Positions 1 through 7,964 of a stretch of 64,000 nucleotides of DNA are shown in pieces (within the stretch, counting starts at the first letter, position 1; each line of letters opens with the position of its first letter). The translations under genes were made by a program, and so were the position numbers. The notes under the pieces are model-generated. The model saw only the letters and a list, made by a program, of their open reading frames with translations. It had not been told where the DNA came from and searched no databases. The stretch comes from CAIYTF01 sp963664845 (GTDB lineage Bacteria > Bacteroidota > Ignavibacteria > Ignavibacteriales > Ignavibacteriaceae): the NCBI GenBank assembly GCA_963664845.1, contig OY761615.1:248001-312000 (forward strand). The letters run 5' to 3'.

Positions 1-384
1 GAAAATAAAACCATGCTGTGGAATTACTCATCCAGCATTTGGAGTTTCCAAATACCTGTTATTCTTACTCATAAATTCAACGACCACTTTGGTTGCATTA
101 TTGGTTTAAACCGGATAATTACAAGCACAAAGATCAATGAACAAACCCTTGCAATATATTCGCTGCGAAAAACAATCAATGGAAGTAATATCAATCAGGA
201 AACAAATTTTGCAGAGCGCTATACCGAACCCGATCAAAAGTTCAGCGAAAACACCACGGACATGATAGTCGGTTTCACCCTTGATATCACCAGCCAATTT
301 GGTGCAAAATTGCTTATAAATCCGGAATCAGAGCCCAATTTAAGGGTTGCCCAATGGTGGCTCGGTTTCACTGTAAAGATCTGA
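1..384 (+). CDS. C-terminal part of an envelope protein (partial)
   Basis: The frame is open from the first base of the window to a TGA at 382-384, so the start lies to the left. The visible part alternates hydrophobic and polar residues in short stretches and ends in a WWLGFTVKI tail, as in outer-membrane or surface proteins with terminal beta strands. I do not recognise a family. It reads toward the kinase at 480 and may belong to the same unit; the gap between them is about 95 bases. The first in-frame ATG (13) is probably internal. Confidence 0.5.
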   Translation, partial: ENKTMLWNYSSSIWSFQIPVILTHKFNDHFGCIIGLNRIITSTKINEQTLAIYSLRKTINGSNINQETNFAERYTEPDQKFSENTTDMIVGFTLDITSQFGAKLLINPESEPNLRVAQWWLGFTVKI

Positions 385-479
385 TGGAGCAAAACAGTTA
401 AAAACCGTTATTTCTGTTGATATAAGGATGCCCATATAGTAACTTTCGCAGTAATAATATTTTTTATCCGTATACATAA

Positions 480-1886
480 ATGATTTTCCGTCGTCACTAT
501 TTCAGAATGCAGCTCATAGCTGCATTCTGTATTATTTCGCTGCTGCTTGTATGGGTTACGTCATGGGTAAGCTATCGGTTTATCCGCAATCTGTACCTTG
601 AAGAAATGAGCGATCAGATCAGTGTTCTCAGTTCAGTCTATTCATCCAGAATAGATAATGATTTTTTGACATTTCTGGAATTGGGCAAACCTTCAGCAAC
701 AGCCGAAAAATATTTTAAGTCGCTTTTCCTGCCCGCAGAAGCCAAAAGCGTAATGGAAGCCTTTGTGTTTGACAACGAATTCAGAATTGTTCTTCATTCT
801 TTTAAAAATGATCAGTATGAAATGAATGAACCCGATTTATTGCTCCATCGGAAAGAATTGCAGGCATTGCCAATCCGAAAATCATTCACGTCCATCCCCT
901 TCCGCGGCGATGACGGTCAATGGTACCTGTGGGGCTTCACCCGTTTGAACGGAAATTTCTGCCTGGCTATTAAGGAGAACGCGCTGCGTTTACAAAAAGT
1001 TGAAGATTTTGCGTATGTCTTCTGGCTGATTGGACTCGGTGGAGGCATACTTGCTCTCCTGCTCAGTGTGTATATTGCAAAATCAATCACCAAACCCATT
1101 GACAAACTTGTCGCTTTTAGTTCGGAAATTGGAGCGGCAAATTTTTCGGTCACCCAACCGGACGGGATTAAAGGAGAATTAAGCATCCTGTCAGACGCGA
1201 TGGATAAAATGAAACTTGACCTCTCCGGACAACAGGAAGAAAAGGAACAGCTGCTTGCCCAAATTGCCCATGAAATACGCAACCCGTTGGGAGGTATTGA
1301 ACTGCTAACGAACCTCGTCCGGGAAGGGCCGGCAGGAAACGGGAAAGATGCACAACATCTCGACAGGATCATTGCAGAAATTGCCGGCTTGAAAGAACTG
1401 ATCACAAACTATCTGAACTTTCAGAAGGCAAGAAAGACAGCTCCTTCATGGGTTGAGCTGGAACCTGTGATAAGCTCGGTTACAGCAATGTGTGAACCGG
1501 AACTCCGGAAAAAACGCTGCTTGCTCTCGACTAAAATCGATTTGAAAAAGGTATATTTCGATACTGAACATCTGAAGCAAATACTCCTTAATCTGATCAC
1601 TAACAGCATACACTCGGTGCCAGATGGCGGCAGTATAAGTCTGCGGACTTTCACCGAGAACAACAGTTGGTGTATAAGCATATCCGATGATGGAGCCGGA
1701 TTGAACAACGATGAACTCAAAAAAATATTCACGCCATTCTTTACAACAAAAAAAGACGGAACCGGATTGGGACTGGCAATTTGCCTGAAACTTGCAAGAG
1801 AAAACAGAGCTGATCTGGCAGCAAAAAATAATGTCAGTGCCGGATGTACCTTCACGTTAAAAAAAGAGATAAGTAATGAAGCCTGA
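480..1886 (+). CDS. Membrane sensor histidine kinase (NtrB/AtoS-like)
   Basis: Inner-membrane sensor kinase of 468 residues. A first membrane helix (about 10-32) and a second (about 178-200) bracket a periplasmic sensor domain. A HAMP linker follows, then a HisKA domain with the phosphorylated His264 in AHEIRNP, and an HATPase domain with the N box around 369-377, DDGAGL near 403 and GTGLGL at 427-432. The gene overlaps the next one, a sigma-54-type response regulator, by 11 bases, so the two are almost certainly a cognate pair. The signal is unknown; the sensor domain matches nothing I recognise. No strong ribosome-binding site is visible before the ATG. Confidence 0.93.
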   Translation: MIFRRHYFRMQLIAAFCIISLLLVWVTSWVSYRFIRNLYLEEMSDQISVLSSVYSSRIDNDFLTFLELGKPSATAEKYFKSLFLPAEAKSVMEAFVFDNEFRIVLHSFKNDQYEMNEPDLLLHRKELQALPIRKSFTSIPFRGDDGQWYLWGFTRLNGNFCLAIKENALRLQKVEDFAYVFWLIGLGGGILALLLSVYIAKSITKPIDKLVAFSSEIGAANFSVTQPDGIKGELSILSDAMDKMKLDLSGQQEEKEQLLAQIAHEIRNPLGGIELLTNLVREGPAGNGKDAQHLDRIIAEIAGLKELITNYLNFQKARKTAPSWVELEPVISSVTAMCEPELRKKRCLLSTKIDLKKVYFDTEHLKQILLNLITNSIHSVPDGGSISLRTFTENNSWCISISDDGAGLNNDELKKIFTPFFTTKKDGTGLGLAICLKLARENRADLAAKNNVSAGCTFTLKKEISNEA

Positions 1887-3246
1887 AACGATACTGGTCG
1901 TAGAAGACAACGATACCATAAGATTGGGCATCACCGAAAGCCTGCAGCGTGAGGGTTATGCTGTAGCGGAATTCAACAACGGGATAGATGCCTTGCAACA
2001 TTGCAAAACCAATCTGCCTGCCATTGCCATACTCGATCTGAAGATGGAACCGCTCAACGGAATACAGATCCTTGAACAGATCAGGAAAGACTATCCATCA
2101 GTGGGAGTATTAATGATATCCGCTTATGGCACCGTTGATGACGCCGTAAAAGCAATGCAGCTTGGCGCTTTGGACTTCCTTTCCAAACCGTTTTCCCCTG
2201 ATGAATTGCGTATGCGGGTAAAGAAAATTTTTGATATAATCAGAACCAACCAGAAGATTGAAGCCTTAACTGAACAAAACCGGTTCCTCCTTGATCAGTC
2301 CCTTTCCGGTGATAATGAAGTGATTGGGATTTCAGCTCCCCTTGGGCAAATCTTCGCTCTCATCGATCAGATAGCAGCCTCAGGCAGCAGCATATTCATC
2401 AGAGGCGAGAGCGGCACCGGTAAAGAAGTTTTTGCCCGTCTGATACATCGTAAAAGCAATCGCGCCAACTGCCCGTTCATCAAAATGAATTGCGGCGCCT
2501 TAAACGAAAACCTGTTGGAAAGTGAATTGTTCGGGCACGAGAAAGGCTCTTTCACGGGAGCCATCCGGAGGAAAAAGGGAAGATTCGAACTCGCTGAAAA
2601 GGGTACCCTTTTCCTGGATGAGATTGGCGATGTATCCGCGGCAATGCAGGTAAAGTTGTTACGCGTTCTGCAGGAAAAAGAATTTGAACGTGTCGGCGGT
2701 GAAGAGACGATCAAAGCTGATGTGCGGATCATCGCAGCCACAAACCGGGATATAACAAAAATGGTGAAAGACGGATCATTCAGGGAAGATCTTTTCTACC
2801 GGCTCAGCGTTATCCCTCTTGAAGTGCCCCCGCTGCGTGAACGCCGCGAGGACATTCCCCTGCTCATCCAGTACTTCCTCAAAAAAAACGCCGAAAAGAA
2901 TAATGGTCTTTCCAAGACTATTGATCACGAAGGAATTAGTTTGTTCATGGATTACGCCTGGCCGGGCAATATCCGTGAACTGGAAAACCTGGTGGAGCGG
3001 TTATATGTTATTACCAAAGGCGAGACGATCGATACAGCAGTAATTTTCAGGCACCTTAACCGGCAGTCTGATCCGGTAGCAATGAACGACCATATCCCAC
3101 TTGAGGAAGCCGTAAACGCGTTCGAGAAAAAACTAATACTGCAATCGTTGGAAAAAACTAACGGCATCAAAAGTCACGCGGCAAAACTTCTGGGTATTAG
3201 CGCCAGTCACCTGTCCTATAAACTTGATAAACATGGTTTGTTATGA
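1876..3246 (+). CDS. NtrC-family sigma-54-dependent response regulator
   Basis: 456 residues in the standard order: receiver domain (1-120; acidic pair E10/D11, phospho-acceptor D54, Lys104), sigma-54 AAA+ domain (about 145-385) and a C-terminal Fis-type helix-turn-helix (about 420-456). The Walker A GESGTGKE is at 177-184, the sigma-54 contact loop reads GSFTGA (224-229; Ala replaced by Ser), and Walker B is FLDEIGD near 246-252. It would activate sigma-54 promoters when phosphorylated by the kinase encoded just upstream. Its TGA overlaps the ATG of the next gene (ATGA), which suggests translational coupling with the coiled-coil protein. Confidence 0.95.
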   Translation: MKPETILVVEDNDTIRLGITESLQREGYAVAEFNNGIDALQHCKTNLPAIAILDLKMEPLNGIQILEQIRKDYPSVGVLMISAYGTVDDAVKAMQLGALDFLSKPFSPDELRMRVKKIFDIIRTNQKIEALTEQNRFLLDQSLSGDNEVIGISAPLGQIFALIDQIAASGSSIFIRGESGTGKEVFARLIHRKSNRANCPFIKMNCGALNENLLESELFGHEKGSFTGAIRRKKGRFELAEKGTLFLDEIGDVSAAMQVKLLRVLQEKEFERVGGEETIKADVRIIAATNRDITKMVKDGSFREDLFYRLSVIPLEVPPLRERREDIPLLIQYFLKKNAEKNNGLSKTIDHEGISLFMDYAWPGNIRELENLVERLYVITKGETIDTAVIFRHLNRQSDPVAMNDHIPLEEAVNAFEKKLILQSLEKTNGIKSHAAKLLGISASHLSYKLDKHGLL

Positions 3247-4229
3247 TGAAGACCACATCAATTTCCAATTTCTTGTTTTTTTTGCTTTTCATCAGCGGAC
3301 TTTCATCCACCCATTCCCAGAATGTCATGCAACTGGAGAACGAATTTGGGAAACTGCAGTGGTCAATTCAGCGTGAAACAATAGCCCTGGACTCCCTTAA
3401 TTCGGTCTATCAAAATAGATTGTCTGAAATAGATAAGCTTAAAAGTTCTGCACATCCGGATAAGGACAGAATTGCCGGGATGATGAGTTCAACAATTGTT
3501 ATAGCAAATGCAATTGGTGAAAGACAAGCAACCCTTAGGACACTGGACAAACAATCAGCGGGCCTAAAACACAGGTTGGCCGGAATCTATACAGGCATCA
3601 TCGATTCCCTTGAAAGAGTAAAAGCACAGAGCAGCACCAAGTCATTTCAGGAAGAAACGGATGCAAAACTTTTCCTGTACATGTCCAAAAGGCTTCAGGT
3701 GTTGCCGCAACTCCAGTCCCTTTCATTCGACCCTAAGAAAATGTTGTCGGTTGATTTTTCCAAATTTGCCGATCAGACAAAAAAAGACCTGTACGATGAC
3801 TATTTGCGAAATGCCATCAAAGAAATAGACCGTCTTCTGGCAGAGATCAATTACTCTGAGAAAGAACTAAACCGTATTGAGAAAATGAGAAAGAAAGCTT
3901 CGCGATTTATGGAAGATGCTGAGTTCTCAGAAAACCTGTCAACCAGGGCTGCGGCAAAAAGCAGCTCCCCCGTGCTTGCATCAGGCGGCAAATATACCGA
4001 TGCAACCAGCGCGGGTAGTTTTAATTCAAATTTTATATCATATTCCTCAATACTGCAGCAAATTGCACCTAGTAAGGCTGCGGCATTTAAGGATAAGATG
4101 AAGCCAGGCTGGCAATCCGCGGGGCGTGCGATAACAATTAAAGAGTATCAAAAACTGATAAAGGAATTGGAGTACGGGCTTGAGGAGTATAAGGGATTGT
4201 TGGCAAAAAAAATTCAGCAATCAAAATAG
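3243..4229 (+). CDS. Periplasmic coiled-coil protein of unknown function
   Basis: 328 residues with an N-terminal signal peptide (hydrophobic stretch about 9-22, likely cleavage after HSQ at 24-26). Most of the rest is charged, heptad-like helix (for example 27-70 and 170-215). The start overlaps the regulator's stop codon (ATGA); an alternative ATG lies one codon later. I do not recognise the family. Its place between a sigma-54 regulator and a predicted outer-membrane barrel suggests an envelope role, possibly as a partner of the barrel. It is secreted or periplasmic rather than membrane-embedded, as no second hydrophobic segment is seen. Confidence 0.75.
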   Translation: MMKTTSISNFLFFLLFISGLSSTHSQNVMQLENEFGKLQWSIQRETIALDSLNSVYQNRLSEIDKLKSSAHPDKDRIAGMMSSTIVIANAIGERQATLRTLDKQSAGLKHRLAGIYTGIIDSLERVKAQSSTKSFQEETDAKLFLYMSKRLQVLPQLQSLSFDPKKMLSVDFSKFADQTKKDLYDDYLRNAIKEIDRLLAEINYSEKELNRIEKMRKKASRFMEDAEFSENLSTRAAAKSSSPVLASGGKYTDATSAGSFNSNFISYSSILQQIAPSKAAAFKDKMKPGWQSAGRAITIKEYQKLIKELEYGLEEYKGLLAKKIQQSK

Positions 4230-4242
4230 AACCGTTTAACTT

Positions 4243-5271
4243 TTGCACACGGTAAAAGCAGGTCTTCTGTTTTTGGTGTTTTCACTTTGTACTCCCTGTT
4301 ACGGGCAGTTCCATTGGCGGTGGAGCGCTGAATCAGGCTTTCAGAACACAGTTTCTTTTGATAACCTGCACCAGGACGATATAATCCTGCGCATGGACGG
4401 AAAGGCTGATTATATATATTCCGATACGGACCGGGATGCAACCGCAGAATTGAAGGTACGACCGGAATTGTTTGGTCCGGACAAACAGCCCTATTCCTTC
4501 CGTTACCGGTTCACAACCTCCTTTCAGGAGAAATGGGAATTGTATACAGCCGGTTTTAGTGCTTTCACCCAACGGTATCTTCTGCAATCTCCATCGGGCA
4601 CTATATACCAGGATGTGTTCGTGCTGAAAGGTACAACCAGCTATTCTCCCACTGATGATGTTTCGTTTGCCTGTGATCCCGGATATGCCTCCCAAAAAAT
4701 CGACGATGGAGTGCGGCAAACCCTGGATCTCTATTTCCTCGATGTATCCGGCGAAAAACAGCTTGGTTCAGCCTCCGTTTTGCTTTTTGGCGGGTATATG
4801 GAACGGTTTACCATTTCCAACGATCAGACGAACTTCCTTCACCCTGCACAATCAACAAACAAGGGTTTCAGATATGGCCCCCGTTTGGGATTCAGATATG
4901 AGGATGATCTGATCGTAAGTTGCAATTACCGGTTTCTGTTTCATAAATCCGATTTCACTCATCAGCCTTCGTATGAACATAACTGCCGTTTAATGAGCGC
5001 CGTAATGCTGGGGGAAAGGTTCTCGGTGCTTTTACTGTGCGATCTCTACTGGAGGAAATTCAGCTATAATGTTTCTCCCACGGGAATTTGGCCTCTTATC
5101 TACCTGCCCTTCGATTCGGAGAACAAGCTCCGTCTCAAATTCGGTTATGATCTGAGCACGAACGTTGAGCTCTACATTAATGGAGGCTATCAGAAAGAAC
5201 GCATTATCGAACAGGGAGATGTGTTCGACAGTTGGAACATGGTACTGGGAATTGAGTTTAACGGAATCTGA
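4243..5271 (+). CDS. Predicted outer-membrane beta-barrel protein
   Basis: 342 residues. The start is inferred to be TTG at 4243: an in-frame TAA at 4237 closes the frame upstream, and only this start gives a complete signal peptide (hydrophobic core AGLLFLVFSL, cleavage after CYGQ). The mature part is rich in Tyr, Phe, Trp and Arg in alternating strand-like stretches and ends VLGIEFNGI, as in outer-membrane barrels. It starts 13 bases after the coiled-coil gene and probably completes an operon with the NtrB/NtrC-like pair. Function and transported substrate are unknown. Confidence 0.75.
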   Translation: MHTVKAGLLFLVFSLCTPCYGQFHWRWSAESGFQNTVSFDNLHQDDIILRMDGKADYIYSDTDRDATAELKVRPELFGPDKQPYSFRYRFTTSFQEKWELYTAGFSAFTQRYLLQSPSGTIYQDVFVLKGTTSYSPTDDVSFACDPGYASQKIDDGVRQTLDLYFLDVSGEKQLGSASVLLFGGYMERFTISNDQTNFLHPAQSTNKGFRYGPRLGFRYEDDLIVSCNYRFLFHKSDFTHQPSYEHNCRLMSAVMLGERFSVLLLCDLYWRKFSYNVSPTGIWPLIYLPFDSENKLRLKFGYDLSTNVELYINGGYQKERIIEQGDVFDSWNMVLGIEFNGI

Positions 5272-5645
5272 TTCAATTACTCCTCCGGTTCAACACAAAT
5301 TGTTACAAGTTCATCCAACACATTGGAGTTTACTGGTAGTCAATGGTAATCTCACCACCCAACCACTGCATGTGAGCAAAAAATGAATGTTCTGCTTCTC
5401 GGCTCTTGCTTTTCAACAACAGTTCCAATTATAAAACCGCGTATAGCATTTTCCACTTATTGCTGAACAGAAAGTGTCACTATTTAGTAGCTAGAATCAA
5501 TCAGCCAAAAGGATGAAAAAAGGATTACCTTTTATGATTACAGTAGGAACAACAATTGGGTGGGAAATGGCATAAGTGTGATCCGGAAAGCTGGAACCGG
5601 TGACCCGGACCAGTTACAGCTTGTATTTGGTTGAGTGGTTATTAG

Positions 5646-5828
5646 TTAGGTTAGGTTCTTCCTTACCATAGCTTCGCCATTAGTTGAAGCCTCTTCATAA
5701 TATAACAATTTGCACGATAAATGAAGATTGGTGCAACCGGACAGTCCGGAGTTGCGTTCAATTGATCTCTTGGCAGCATCGGATGCCTGTCCAATATAAT
5801 GCGAGCCATCTTTAAGACTGAGTAGGAC
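5646..5828 (-). pseudogene. GIY-YIG nuclease fragment
   Basis: The minus strand encodes 60 residues that read like the core of the small GIY-YIG (UPF0213/YhbQ-like) endonuclease family: VLLSLKDGSHYIGQASD, then a conserved ER/NSG segment, then KLLYYEEASTNGEAMVRKN. An in-frame TGA (5829-5831) stands exactly where the MYYVY start of the family should be, so the N-terminal strand and start codon are missing. The C-terminal helix is also short. It is most simply a decaying gene. It lies in a gene-poor stretch beside tRNA-Ser. Confidence 0.6.
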
Positions 5829-5846
5829 TCATGCAGTAAACATATT

Positions 5847-5870
5847 ACCTCCGTCTATTTTTACGGAGGT
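5847..5870. terminator. Small hairpin, possible terminator
   Basis: A perfect 8-bp stem (ACCTCCGT / ACGGAGGT) with an 8-base loop. It is followed on the plus strand only by TT and then A-rich sequence, so as a plus-strand terminator it is weak. It may instead act with the stronger hairpin 10 bases downstream. Confidence 0.3.
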
Positions 5871-5880
5871 TTAAAAATAC

Positions 5881-5916
5881 AAACGCTCTCTCATTCGTAA
5901 AAATGAGAGAGCGTTT
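5881..5916 (-). terminator. Terminator of tRNA-Ser
   Basis: Perfect 14-bp inverted repeat (5881-5894 with 5903-5916; arm AAACGCTCTCTCAT) around an 8-base loop. Read on the minus strand it comes directly after the tRNA-Ser 3' end and is followed by GTATTTTTAAA, so it fits a Rho-independent terminator for the tRNA transcript. Confidence 0.75.
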
Positions 5917-5918
5917 TG

Positions 5919-6008
5919 CGGAGAGACCGAGATTCGAACTCGGGGTAGAGTTTTACACCCTACGATGGTTTAGCAAACCATTGGATTCAGCCACTCTCCC
6001 ATCTCTCC
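5919..6008 (-). tRNA. tRNA-Ser (anticodon GCU)
   Basis: A 90-nt class II tRNA on the minus strand. The acceptor stem is GGAGAGA with UCUCUCC, the anticodon arm is AUGGU-UUGCUAA-ACCAU giving anticodon GCU (codons AGC/AGU), a long variable arm is present, the T arm contains GUUCGAAUC, and the discriminator base is G as usual for serine tRNAs. The 3' CCA is not encoded. A strong hairpin terminator follows. Confidence 0.96.
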
Positions 6009-6229
6009 GTTGCTGAATTTCATTATCAAAACTTATTTTTATCGTTTTTCTACGATCTGTTTTCAGCCACTCACCTGGATGAGCACTGAAATTCAAAATT
6101 AGATTTTCAAAATAAGCTTATTCATCGGAATTTCAAAACGATATTTCAGCAAAAGTATTTTTGTGTCTGTTAAAAACAACCTAATTTAGAATATCACAAA
6201 TTATTCATTCCGAGTTAGGAGATGCATAC

Positions 6230-7411
6230 ATGAAGAGGAAAATCGTTGCTATGCCCGGAGATGGCATAGGAAAAACAGTTCTGCCTGAGGCAATTAGAGT
6301 CCTGGATTCCGTAGGTTTCGATGCTGAATATATTCACGCTGATATTGGGTGGGATTTTTGGTGTTCTGAGGGTAACGCACTCCCAAAACGCACCATCGAA
6401 CTGCTTGCCGAACACAAAATTGGCCTTTTTGGCGCAATCACTTCAAAACCAAAAACAGAGGCTGACAAAGAATTGTCCCCCGCCCTCCAAGGCAAAGGAC
6501 TTACTTATTTCAGTCCCATTGTAGGTTTGCGCCAGTATTTCAATCTGGATATCTGCATTCGTCCCTGTCTTTCTTTCAAAGGAAACCCGCTCAACTTCAT
6601 CCGCAGAAAAGGCGGAAACGATTTTGAAGAACCGATAGTTGACGTGGTCATTTTCCGGCAAAATACTGAAGGTCTTTATTCAGGCGTTGAATGGAGTAAT
6701 CCATCCCCCCTGGTACGTTCGGCCTTTGAATCGCACCCCAAGATGAAGGCATTTGCACATGTCATGAGCGAAGATCTCGCCATTTCCACCCGGATTATTT
6801 CCAGAAATGCCTGCCAGCGAATCATTCGCGCAGCATTTGAATATGCCAAGAAATATAACTATTCCAATGTAACCGTTTGCGAAAAACCAAATGTGCTCCG
6901 TGAAACATCAGGAATGATGATGAGCGAAGCAAAGAAAATAGCCAAGGATTTTCCGGGAATAGCACTCTGGGATACTAATATCGATGCCCAGATGATGTGG
7001 CTTACCAAGAATCCCGAAAATTATGGCGTCATTGTTGCAGAAAACATGTTCGGCGACATTATCAGTGATGGATTTGCCGGTCTCGTGGGCGGTCTCGGTT
7101 TTGCATGCAGTGCAAATCTTGGCGAAAAGGTTGCAGTCTTTGAACCAACGCACGGTTCGGCTCCCAAATATCAGGAACTTCATCCCCCAATTGTTAACCC
7201 CATTGCCATGATCCTCAGCGCTTGCATGATGCTGGATCATATTGGAGAAAAAGAAAAAGCAGTAAAAATCAAAAATGCAATTGCCGATGTTGTTGCAGAG
7301 GGCAAAGTAAGAACCTATGATATGCTGAAGCTTAAGGGAGGCCCTGATGTATTTAAACAAGGAGCGTGCACAACGTCCCAATTGACAGATGCTATTATTG
7401 CCAAACTCTGA
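6230..7411 (+). CDS. Isocitrate/homoisocitrate-type beta-decarboxylating dehydrogenase
   Basis: 393 residues of the isocitrate/isopropylmalate dehydrogenase family, which oxidise and decarboxylate a 2-hydroxyacid using NAD(P) and Mg2+ or Mn2+. Visible landmarks are MPGDGIG (8-14), the substrate arginines in LRQYFNLDICIRP (100-112), RQNTEGLYSG (143-152; active-site Tyr150), the active-site Lys219 in an unusual EKPNVLRETSG context, metal aspartates in D252 and MFGDIISD (273-280), and the cofactor loop EPTHGSAPKY (305-314). Lys313-Tyr314 plus Tyr363 match the NADP signature of E. coli isocitrate dehydrogenase. It heads a four-gene unit with a homoaconitase-like enzyme and a PrpD-type dehydratase. 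A canonical isocitrate dehydrogenase lies at 58723, so the substrate here is probably a related acid; this is inference. Confidence 0.85.
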   Translation: MKRKIVAMPGDGIGKTVLPEAIRVLDSVGFDAEYIHADIGWDFWCSEGNALPKRTIELLAEHKIGLFGAITSKPKTEADKELSPALQGKGLTYFSPIVGLRQYFNLDICIRPCLSFKGNPLNFIRRKGGNDFEEPIVDVVIFRQNTEGLYSGVEWSNPSPLVRSAFESHPKMKAFAHVMSEDLAISTRIISRNACQRIIRAAFEYAKKYNYSNVTVCEKPNVLRETSGMMMSEAKKIAKDFPGIALWDTNIDAQMMWLTKNPENYGVIVAENMFGDIISDGFAGLVGGLGFACSANLGEKVAVFEPTHGSAPKYQELHPPIVNPIAMILSACMMLDHIGEKEKAVKIKNAIADVVAEGKVRTYDMLKLKGGPDVFKQGACTTSQLTDAIIAKL

Positions 7412-7422
7412 AAGGGTAACTT

Positions 7423-7956
7423 GTGAAAAATGAAATTCTGGAACTGTGGCCGGAGATCAATTGGATAAAAGACAACGATCTCCGCGAAAAAACACTTGCA
7501 TGCTGGATATATGCAGTCGAGAACAGTGCCTTGTCCATAGAGGACCTGAAGACAATCCCCTTCTCGCTGCTGATTAAAAATTGCAGCATCACCTTTATGA
7601 CGCATAAACGTACTGCCGTTCATCTCTCAGTGGAAATGGCAAAAATAATGATGACTAATTTCGGCTCGCATATAAACATTAATATGGACTTCCTCATCGC
7701 GGGTGCAATCCTCATTGATGTTGGAAAATTGTTGGAATATGAAAAAATCGATGGGCAGTTGAAAACCAGTCAGGCTGGAAAGCTGGTCCGTCATCCGTTT
7801 AGCGGTGTTGCCATAGCTGATCGTTTCGGCATACCCCCTGAAGTGCAACACATTATTGCGGCCCACTCGGTTGAAGGCGACGTTGGTAAAAGAACTACCG
7901 AGGCTATTATTGTGCATCACGCCGATTTTGCCAGCTTTGAACCATTTAAAGCATAG
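7423..7956 (+). CDS. Degenerate HD-domain protein
   Basis: 177 residues, starting at GTG 7423 behind AAAGGG; the nearby ATG is out of frame. The sequence follows the HD phosphohydrolase fold: a first His region (MTHKRTAVHLS), an AGAILIDVGKLLEY segment where families normally have HDIGK, then RHPFSG, IIAAHS and HHADF. The metal-binding His of the HD pair is Ile here, so one ligand is missing while the Asp and the later His/Asp positions are kept. Activity may be altered or lost. It starts 11 bases after the dehydrogenase and ends 8 bases before the aconitase-family gene, so it is cotranscribed with them. A regulatory or accessory role is inference. Confidence 0.75.
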   Translation: MKNEILELWPEINWIKDNDLREKTLACWIYAVENSALSIEDLKTIPFSLLIKNCSITFMTHKRTAVHLSVEMAKIMMTNFGSHININMDFLIAGAILIDVGKLLEYEKIDGQLKTSQAGKLVRHPFSGVAIADRFGIPPEVQHIIAAHSVEGDVGKRTTEAIIVHHADFASFEPFKA

Positions 7957-7964
7957 GACATTAT

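Noticed and set aside
5491..5634. 47-residue open stretch ending in LQLVFG
   Set aside because: No start codon in place and no family I can name; could be a relic of a secreted protein, but the evidence is too thin.
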